A DNA stretch of 5,802 bases from Dehalococcoidia bacterium (GTDB lineage Bacteria; Chloroflexota; Dehalococcoidia; JACPQF01): assembly GCA_030650265.1 (NCBI GenBank), contig JAUSEJ010000462.1, positions 1 to 5,802 of the forward strand, read 5' to 3'. The translations under genes and the position numbers were made by a program. Below the pieces are notes generated by a model. That model made no database searches. It worked only from the letters and a program-made list of their open reading frames with translations, and was not told where the DNA came from. Positions 1 to 3,673 of this stretch are shown here, piece by piece. Each line of letters begins with the position of its first letter. The stretch's first letter is position 1.

Positions 1-2
1 TT

Positions 3-779
3 GGCCTCACTGAGCCCGGCGCGGGGTCCGACGCCGGGGCCACGGCCACCACTGCCCGGCTCGACGGCGACGAATGGGTTATCAATGGCACAAAGTGCTT
101 CATCACCAACGCCGGCACGGATATTAGCGGCTTTGTCATCATTACTGCCGCAACCGGAGAGCAGGGCGGCAAGAAACAGATCAGCAACATCGTCGTGCCC
201 AGAGGGACACCGGGCTACACTTATGGCCCTCATTATAGCAAACTGGGGTGGCGGGCCGCCGATACCCGTGAGCTGGTCTTTTCCGACTGTCGGGTGCCGA
301 AGGAGAACGTCCTTGGCCAGCCAGGCTCCGGCTTCCGCCAATTCCTCGCCGTCCTCGATGGGGGACGGATCAGCATCTCTGGCCTGGCCATCGGCCTGGC
401 GCAGGGGGTGTTGGACATGTCATTGTCGTATGCCAAAGAAAGGATCCAGTTCGGCAAGCCGATCGCCAGTTTTCAGGCCATCCAGTTCAAGCTGGCCGAT
501 ATGGCCACCGAGATCGAGCTTTCCCGCCTGATAACCTACAAGGCGGCCACCCTCAAAGACCAGGGCAAGCCTTTTTCCCGGGAGGCGGCGATGGCCAAGC
601 TCTTCTCCTCGGAGACTGCGGTCAGAGCGGCGGAGGACGGTGTGCAGATCCACGGTGGTAACGGTTTCATGAACGATTTCCCGGTTTCACGTTTCTATCG
701 CGATTGCAAGATCCTTACGATCGGCGAAGGAACCTCAGAGGTGCAGCGGATGGTGATCGCCCGAATCTTGGGGTGTTAA
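3..779 (+). CDS. Acyl-CoA dehydrogenase, C-terminal two thirds (5' end outside window)
   Basis: The reading frame is open from the first in-frame codon at position 3, so the gene begins upstream of the window; 258 residues are present, against about 380 for the family. The visible start carries the FAD/substrate-domain signature GLTEPGAGSDAGAT. It is followed by a beta-domain stretch (WVINGTKCFITNAG) and then the all-helical C-terminal domain with ERIQFGKPIASFQAIQFKLA and IHGGNGFMNDFPVSRFYRD. The catalytic base of short- and medium-chain enzymes is the Glu in IGEGTSEVQR, encoded here at 726-728, so the active site appears intact. The family removes two hydrogens from acyl-CoA using FAD and passes electrons to electron-transfer flavoprotein, in fatty-acid or branched-chain amino-acid degradation. 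The exact chain-length specificity cannot be read from this fragment. An internal Met at 195 is not the start, because conserved domain sequence continues upstream of it. Confidence 0.96.
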   Translation, partial: GLTEPGAGSDAGATATTARLDGDEWVINGTKCFITNAGTDISGFVIITAATGEQGGKKQISNIVVPRGTPGYTYGPHYSKLGWRAADTRELVFSDCRVPKENVLGQPGSGFRQFLAVLDGGRISISGLAIGLAQGVLDMSLSYAKERIQFGKPIASFQAIQFKLADMATEIELSRLITYKAATLKDQGKPFSREAAMAKLFSSETAVRAAEDGVQIHGGNGFMNDFPVSRFYRDCKILTIGEGTSEVQRMVIARILGC

Positions 780-801
780 ATAGCAACGCACGGAGAACTG
801 G

Positions 802-887
802 AAACACAAAGGCACGAAGGCACCAAGGGCATAAAGAGCATCGAAGAACCATATCGTCGCTCTCCAAAACTTAGTGACTTTGTGTTT
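802..887. repeat. Opposed ACACAAAG-type repeat pair in convergent intergenic gap
   Basis: AAACACAAAG at 802-811 is the exact reverse complement of CTTTGTGTTT at 878-887. The left copy continues as a degenerate 8-9 nt tandem (caaaggca, cgaaggca, ccaagggca, taaag) to about 837. The reverse complement of the right copy reads aaaacacaaagtcactaag, so both arms belong to the same repeat family in opposite orientation. The pair lies between the converging ends of the dehydrogenase (stop at 779) and the phosphoesterase (stop at 916). I recall similar A/C-rich repeats as dispersed non-coding elements in many environmental bacteria. A role as a two-way transcription stop is possible, but the loop is long (66 nt). 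Confidence 0.55.
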
Positions 888-915
888 TACTCCGTCTCCC
901 GCGAGTCCGGCTTGG

Positions 916-1638
916 CTACTTTTCGATGGAGTAGGAGGTGATCATCAGACCATGCTCACTGCTGAATTCGACCAGGGTGACGGTGCCTGCCCCGCCGATT
1001 GTTGTGGCAGCCCCCGAATAACGCATGATCGTGCGGCCATGCTCGGTCTGCCTGGGATAGTGGCAATGGCCGAGGGCCACGTAGTCGACGTTGCCAAGCT
1101 CAGAGCCATGGTCATGGAGGTTGATCGGCGAACTGTACGAAACTCCCCCCCTATGGTGATCCAGTTCCCCGTGGGCTAGAACCACGTTCCAGAGACTATC
1201 TGACGCCATGTCTTCGAGATTGGCCAGCGGGTCGTTGGTCGGGCTGTGTTCTGGCATGCCCCGACCCCAAACTCGCAGCCTTCCGTCCGCCGCCACGATA
1301 GTCTGACCCTCCGCGGTGGCCAGGTAACTGCTGCGATCCTTCATGCGAGAGAAGAGGAGGCTGGTCGGATCGCGATGGTCGTAAACGACATCGTGATTGC
1401 CGGGAATGGCTACCAGCGGTGCCTCAAAGGAGTGAAAACAATCCGTAACGTCGTCGACAAACCCGGCTGTCTGTCGGGTCGAATCGAAAACGTCGCCAGC
1501 CACCAGAATGGTGTCGACGCCGAGGGAACGCTCCAGGGCGACCAGGCTCCGCAGAACCTTAAGGCCGTTCTCCCGAAAGTGTGAATCCAGATGAAAATCG
1601 GAGCAGTGCAAAACCCGCAGGGGGGCCCTAATATCCAT
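916..1638 (-). CDS. Calcineurin-like metallophosphoesterase, SbcD/Mre11-like, short form
   Basis: This 240-residue protein has all the dimetal phosphoesterase motifs in order: D14-F-H16 (SDFHLD), GDVFD with D49, GNHD with N81 and H82, an isolated H156 (LAHGE), and GHCH at 190-193. These residues bind two divalent metals and hydrolyse phosphoesters. The wording of the motifs resembles the nuclease domain of SbcD/Mre11-type DNA repair exonucleases. However, the capping and DNA-contact regions of SbcD (about 400 aa) are absent and no SbcC ATPase neighbour is visible, so the substrate is unknown and could be a nucleotide or phosphoprotein. There is no signal peptide, so it is probably cytoplasmic. 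The ATG at 1638 is preceded by AGGA and by a promoter only 9 nt upstream (1648-1676), which fixes this start. The gene converges on the acyl-CoA dehydrogenase. Confidence 0.9.
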   Translation of the reverse strand: MDIRAPLRVLHCSDFHLDSHFRENGLKVLRSLVALERSLGVDTILVAGDVFDSTRQTAGFVDDVTDCFHSFEAPLVAIPGNHDVVYDHRDPTSLLFSRMKDRSSYLATAEGQTIVAADGRLRVWGRGMPEHSPTNDPLANLEDMASDSLWNVVLAHGELDHHRGGVSYSSPINLHDHGSELGNVDYVALGHCHYPRQTEHGRTIMRYSGAATTIGGAGTVTLVEFSSEHGLMITSYSIEK

Positions 1639-1778
1639 AACGTTCCTATTCTACCACAATACAAGGCGCAAGACAAAGGGGGATTTGGAACGCGAAAACG
1701 GGAAATGACGCGAAATGGGGGGAAAATGGATATTCTCTCCGACCTGACCTTGTCCCCTTTTGCCCTTTTACCCCCCCG
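1639..1778. repeat. Intergenic gap with G-run/C-run imperfect inverted repeat
   Basis: This gap separates the DUF2103-like gene from the phosphoesterase. On the plus strand GGGGGGAAAATGG (1717-1729) faces CCTTTTACCCCCC (1764-1776). They can pair at 11 of 13 positions across a 34-nt loop. The plus strand also has ACGCGAAA twice with an 18-nt period (1690 and 1708), and the C-rich arm repeats CCCTTTT (1754-1769). A terminator for the upstream small gene is possible, but no clean U-run follows. No gene is evident here. Confidence 0.3.
1648..1676 (-). promoter_or_regulatory. Sigma-70-type promoter of the metallophosphoesterase, very short or no leader
   Basis: Read on the minus strand, TTGTCT (1676-1671, 4 of 6 consensus bases) and TAGAAT (1653-1648, 5 of 6) are separated by exactly 17 bp. 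Only AGGAACGTT lies between the -10 box and the ATG at 1638. Initiation about 7 nt after the -10 box would leave a leader of roughly 0-3 nt, so the AGGA could not act as a full Shine-Dalgarno sequence on that transcript. The promoter call is inferred from consensus alone. Confidence 0.55.
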
Positions 1779-2066
1779 CTACACGATCGCTGACTCGATC
1801 CCGAAGGCTCGGTTGAGGGCATCGATATCGGGAGAGACGATGAACACTTCCTGTACAGCGCTGGCGCCGTAGGCCAGGTACTTGCCGCCGCTAACTGTCT
1901 TGTACTTGAAACGCAGCCGAACGGCACCCCTGGCCTTCGAGACGCACTTTATCTCGCCCGGGATCACGCTCTCCACCAGATCAGATAGGGCCATGTTAGC
2001 CAGGAGATCGCGCAGTCCCTTGATGATGCCGTGTTCGATCTTGACTTTCTTCGAGCGGTGCTTCAT
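1779..2066 (-). CDS. Small conserved protein, DUF2103-like
   Basis: This 95-residue basic protein begins with a Lys/Arg/His-rich stretch (MKHRSKKVKIEHGIIKGL). Two conserved-looking blocks follow: LVESVIPGEIKCVSK at about 30-44 and SGGKYLAYGASAVQEVFIV at about 59-77. From memory this pattern (H..I..GL, VIPG.I, and GA.AVQEVF.V near the C-terminus) resembles the DUF2103 family of short, uncharacterised, possibly metal-binding proteins. That match is not computed. There is no signal peptide or membrane segment. The ATG at 2066 has no Shine-Dalgarno sequence but lies 6 nt after a perfect TATAAT, so translation from a leaderless mRNA is likely. It lies on the same strand as the phosphoesterase, 140 bp upstream of it and with a separate promoter. 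Its function is unknown. Confidence 0.72.
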   Translation of the reverse strand: MKHRSKKVKIEHGIIKGLRDLLANMALSDLVESVIPGEIKCVSKARGAVRLRFKYKTVSGGKYLAYGASAVQEVFIVSPDIDALNRAFGIESAIV

Positions 2067-2072
2067 GAACTC

Positions 2073-2081
2073 ATTATAGCA
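2073..2081 (-). promoter_or_regulatory. Extended -10 promoter of the small DUF2103-like gene (leaderless)
   Basis: The minus strand reads TGCTATAATGAGTTCATG. This is a perfect TATAAT (2078-2073) with the TGn extension just upstream, ending 6 nt before the ATG at 2066. The expected transcription start coincides with the A of the start codon. No good -35 hexamer sits at 16-18 bp, which is typical when an extended -10 is present. Confidence 0.6.
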
Positions 2082-2110
2082 CAGTTGGTCAAAGAGAACC
2101 GACTTCTCGC

Positions 2111-2140
2111 TTGACGGCGGAAAATCTCACGGGTTATACT
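2111..2140 (+). promoter_or_regulatory. Promoter of tRNA-Leu (and perhaps hicAB)
   Basis: TTGACG (2111-2116) and TATACT (2135-2140) each match the sigma-70-type consensus at 5 of 6 positions, with an 18-bp spacer. The start would fall near 2147, giving a 5' leader of about 52 nt before the mature tRNA. The leader contains an inverted repeat, GAGCGG (2156-2161) with CCGCTC (2177-2182). The promoter is divergent from that of the DUF2103-like gene. Confidence 0.65.
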
Positions 2141-2198
2141 AAGAAAGAAGAAACTGAGCGGGCCGTAATCTTCATTCCGCTCGGATCGTAGCCTAAGA

Positions 2199-2282
2199 GC
2201 CGAGGTGGCGGAATCGGCAGACGCGACGGACTTAAAATCCGTTGCCCGCAAGGGCGTAGGGGTTCGACCCCCCTCCTCGGCA
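2199..2282 (+). tRNA. tRNA-Leu (anticodon UAA)
   Basis: This is a complete class II tRNA. The acceptor stem GCCGAGG (2199-2205) pairs with CCTCGGC (2275-2281), with discriminator A2282. The anticodon stem ACGGA/TCCGT (2226-2230/2238-2242) closes the loop CTTAAAA, with anticodon TAA at 2233-2235. The long variable arm has stem GCCC/GGGC (2244-2247/2252-2255). The T arm AGGGG/CCCCT (2258-2262/2270-2274) encloses TTCGACC. The A discriminator, long variable arm and UAA anticodon are all leucine identity features. The 3' CCA is not encoded (the sequence continues CCT), so it must be added enzymatically. A diverged copy of the 3' half occurs 1.1 kb downstream. Confidence 0.97.
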
Positions 2283-2304
2283 CCTGCTTGTGTCCAGTCA
2301 GTAA

Positions 2305-2334
2305 GAAGCGATGGCTTTGCCCGCATCTCGCTTC
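2305..2334 (+). repeat. Inverted repeat between tRNA-Leu and hicA
   Basis: GAAGCGA (2305-2311) is the exact reverse complement of TCGCTTC (2328-2334), with 16 nt between them that include a small internal GGCtttGCC. It sits just before the hicA ribosome-binding site (AAGGG, 2336-2340). It could be an operator, an RNA hairpin marking the 3' side of the tRNA transcript, or a structure limiting hicA translation. There is no U-run, so it does not look like an intrinsic terminator. Confidence 0.4.
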
Positions 2335-2348
2335 CAAGGGTAGCCGTA

Positions 2349-2579
2349 ATGAGTCCGAAGATGCCGAGGATAACGGCAACACAGTTGATACGAGTACTTC
2401 ACCGTGCTGGCTGGTTCGATGACGAGCAATCTGGCTCTCATCTTATTCTGCGCCATCCCAACAAGACGGGGAAAGTGATCGTGCCGGTACACAAGGGAAA
2501 GGACCTGAAACTCGGTACGTTGGCCAGCATCCTAGAAGACGCGGGGCTGACAATAGACGATTTGAGGAGGCTGCTGTGA
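2349..2579 (+). CDS. hicA: HicA-family toxin (mRNA interferase)
   Basis: This 76-residue protein has the full-length HicA double-stranded-RNA-binding-like fold pattern: PRITATQLIRVLHRAGWF, then QSGSHLILRHP with the catalytic histidine H31, then VIVPVHKGKDLKLGTLASIL and a C-terminal helix AGLTIDDLRRLL. HicA toxins cleave mRNA (and tmRNA) independently of the ribosome and are neutralised by HicB. The ATG at 2349 is chosen because AAGGG lies 8 nt upstream and the conserved domain starts a few residues later. The open frame runs back through the tRNA, but that part is not coding. A second Met at 2361 is a less likely start. The gene overlaps hicB by 4 nt. No separate promoter is obvious in the 66 bp after the tRNA. 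Confidence 0.93.
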   Translation: MSPKMPRITATQLIRVLHRAGWFDDEQSGSHLILRHPNKTGKVIVPVHKGKDLKLGTLASILEDAGLTIDDLRRLL

Positions 2580-2806
2580 CAAGACGATACACGCTGCTGC
2601 TAATTCCCGACGCGGAGGAAGGCGGCTATACTGTACGCGTGCCGGCACTTCCCGGCCTCACGACCGAAGGTGACTCGCTTGAGGAAGCGATTGTCAATGC
2701 ACGGGATGCAATAGCCCTCTGGATAAAGTCTGCTCAGAAGCACGGCGAGCCGATCCCGGAAGAAGAACTGCCTCCGCAAACCGTCACTATCGACGTGGCG
2801 GCGTGA
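2576..2806 (+). CDS. hicB: HicB-family antitoxin, short form without DNA-binding domain
   Basis: This 76-residue protein starts at GTG 2576 inside the hicA stop (GTGA overlap), 5 nt after a strong GAGGAGG (2564-2570). Tight translational coupling with the toxin is therefore expected. The partial RNase-H-like HicB fold is recognised by RRYTLLLIPD, EEGGYTVRVPALPG (14-27) and GDSLEEAIVNARDAIALWI. HicB binds HicA and masks its active site. Many HicBs carry a C-terminal helix-turn-helix or ribbon-helix-helix domain that represses the operon. This one ends right after the fold (TVTIDVAA), so autoregulation by direct DNA binding is doubtful. A second HicB with the same architecture and the same ending (VAA) is encoded about 260 bp downstream. 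Confidence 0.92.
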   Translation: MTRRYTLLLIPDAEEGGYTVRVPALPGLTTEGDSLEEAIVNARDAIALWIKSAQKHGEPIPEEELPPQTVTIDVAA

Positions 2807-2904
2807 TCGGGACGCAAGGCCTCAATCTCCATTTAGGCTGTCGGCGCCAACGCCACCGAGTACCTTGGGATGGGGTCGTTTGGGTATAGACCAAAAACAC
2901 GTCT

Positions 2905-3063
2905 ATGAAACTCATGGCCGACAAGGGCCTGCCGATCGAATTGGCGGAACTAATAGATGCTGTCGGCCACGACGCCTGCACCGTAGTAACGCAGGGAATG
3001 GGGGGGAAGGATGAACCGACAATTGTTGCTGAATGCCGTATTCAACCGCGTGTTCTGGTTACT
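2905..3063 (+). pseudogene. Truncated DUF5615 (PIN-like) toxin remnant
   Basis: This is the N-terminal portion of the chimeric ORF. The order of features (start with K-[LF]-x-A-D-x-x-LP, then helix ELAELIDAVGHD, then a GMGGKDEPTI segment, then RVLVTL) follows my recollection of DUF5615 proteins, which are usually 110-125 aa and paired with a DUF433 antitoxin. The aspartate-rich segment that normally follows the VLVT strand (D.DF) and the whole C-terminal half are missing, replaced by HicB. No DUF433 gene is recognisable in 2807-2904. Confidence 0.6.
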
Positions 3064-3294
3064 TTGAAAGAGTATCGTTACACAATAACACTGCATCTTG
3101 AACCGGAGGAAGGTGGCTATAGCGTGACCGTTCCCGCTCTTCCAGGATGTCTGGCGCAAGGTGAAACTCTCGAGGAGGCAATCGCCATGGCGAAGGAGGC
3201 GATCGCTGTTCATATCCAAGGGTTGATCGAGGACAACGAGCCCGTTCCTCAAGAGGAGGAAACCCTGACAGCTATTGTCAAAGTGGCGGCCTAA
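2905..3294 (+). CDS. Chimeric ORF: DUF5615-like toxin N-terminus fused to a second HicB antitoxin
   Basis: The 129-residue frame has two parts. Residues 1-53 read like the first half of a DUF5615 PIN-like toxin (MKLMADKGLP, IDAVGHDACTV, RVLVTL), with D6 kept but the usual DEN changed to DKG. Residues 54-129 form a complete HicB fold (KEYRYTITLHLEPEE, EEGGYSVTVPALPG at 68-81, GETLEEAIAMAKEAIAVHI, ending VKVAA). The junction L54 is a TTG codon at 3064, which could itself start a 76-residue HicB, the same length as the upstream one. Neither the ATG at 2905 nor the TTG has a convincing Shine-Dalgarno sequence. The toxin half lacks its C-terminal acidic residues and cannot be active, while the HicB half shows no disruption. 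No second hicA is present. It may be a functional orphan antitoxin, a fusion protein, or recombination debris. Confidence 0.75.
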   Translation: MKLMADKGLPIELAELIDAVGHDACTVVTQGMGGKDEPTIVAECRIQPRVLVTLKEYRYTITLHLEPEEGGYSVTVPALPGCLAQGETLEEAIAMAKEAIAVHIQGLIEDNEPVPQEEETLTAIVKVAA

Positions 3295-3357
3295 AGAAGG
3301 CATCCACTACCGGCGAAAGGGCGCGACCGCCTCGCGAAGCCTGCTTGGAGGACCTCC

Positions 3358-3373
3358 CAAACGCAATCGTTTG
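3358..3373. repeat. Short perfect hairpin upstream of the tRNA fragment
   Basis: CAAACG (3358-3363) and CGTTTG (3368-3373) form a 6-bp stem with a CAAT loop. They sit directly after the small palindrome GGAGGACCTCC (3347-3357) and 10 nt before the tRNA-Leu fragment. It lies 64 nt after the chimeric ORF stop and could be a weak transcription stop or part of a recombination site. There is no long U-run. Confidence 0.3.
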
Positions 3374-3382
3374 CCGTCCATG

Positions 3383-3433
3383 ATCCGTTGTCTATAAGGA
3401 CGTGTAGGGGGTACGACCCCCTCCTCGGCACCA
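3383..3433 (+). pseudogene. tRNA-Leu 3'-half copy (candidate att site or tRNA relic)
   Basis: This segment aligns with 2237-2284 of the intact tRNA-Leu from the anticodon loop to the acceptor end. I count 41 identities, 6 mismatches and 4 gap positions, about 80%. Exact blocks are ATCCGTTG at the start and TCCTCGGCACC at the end. The variable-arm stem is kept as GTCT/GGAC (3390-3393/3398-3401) and the T stem as AGGGG/CCCCT (3406-3410/3418-3422), but the T loop is GTACGAC instead of TTCGANN. Unlike the intact gene, this copy encodes the terminal CCA (3431-3433). No 5' half (acceptor, D arm, 5' anticodon stem) can be found upstream, so it is not a functional tRNA. Confidence 0.8.
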
Positions 3434-3673
3434 CTTGGCCCCCCAATGAGGCTTCATATTTTGTCATGCCCATCTACGCCGAGATTGTTGATCACTTCGC
3501 CGCGTTTCCTCGAAGACACTCGATTGGCCTGTCGGCATGATCATGTTATCTCGACTCTCGAAGTAGTTCGGCTGTCTTCGTGCATCGGCGCGAGCGGCGA
3601 TTCCTGGATCATCGGGTGGGCAGTTGACGCTGCCGGGTCGAGAGGTGTGGGCATGGCTTGAGGCTGGCGTGAG
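3434..3673. other. Non-coding region between tRNA fragment and glycosyltransferase
   Basis: Together with 3295-3382 this gives about 380 bases without a convincing gene. Short open frames exist on both strands, but none has a ribosome-binding site or recognisable family pattern. A perfect 10-bp palindrome CATGATCATG lies at 3536-3545, and CTCGAAG occurs twice (about 3509 and 3556). The region holds the 3' end of the minus-strand glycosyltransferase transcript, but I see no clear intrinsic terminator. Confidence 0.5.

Larger units (their letters stand above)
2237..3433 (+). mobile_element. Putative tRNA-flanked island remnant carrying toxin-antitoxin genes
   Basis: The imperfect direct repeat of the tRNA-Leu 3' half (2237-2284 and 3383-3432) encloses about 1.1 kb containing hicA, hicB, a DUF5615 remnant and a second hicB. 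Integrases of the tyrosine recombinase family often cross over in the anticodon loop and regenerate the tRNA 3' half, displacing the original copy to the far end. The limits seen here match that class. No integrase or other recombinase is present, so at best this is a deletion remnant or a mobilisable passenger. A decayed tandem tRNA gene is the alternative. Confidence 0.4.

Noticed and set aside
1..531. Long plus-strand open frame from the first base
   Set aside because: It is a shadow of the acyl-CoA dehydrogenase, whose true frame starts at position 3 and shows conserved family motifs throughout. The shadow is a low-complexity Ser/Pro/Arg-rich translation.
2205..2348. Upstream extension of the hicA frame
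   Set aside because: The open frame runs through the tRNA-Leu gene. The HicA domain begins after 2349, and a ribosome-binding site supports that start.
2865..2890. Possible promoter TTGGGA...TATAGA before the chimeric ORF
   Set aside because: The spacer is only 14 bp and the alternative -35 positions match poorly, so this is not better than chance.
2807..2904. Possible DUF433 antitoxin remnant upstream of the DUF5615 fragment
   Set aside because: All three frames were read and none shows the expected helix-turn-helix-like DUF433 pattern.
3322..3336. CGCGA/TCGCG hairpin after the chimeric ORF as a terminator
   Set aside because: The stem is only 5 bp and no U-run follows.
3446..3661. 71-residue plus-strand frame and a short MPIYAEIVDHFA frame after the tRNA fragment
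   Set aside because: There is no Shine-Dalgarno sequence and no recognisable family, and neighbouring frames look no different. It could be decayed coding sequence, but this cannot be supported.
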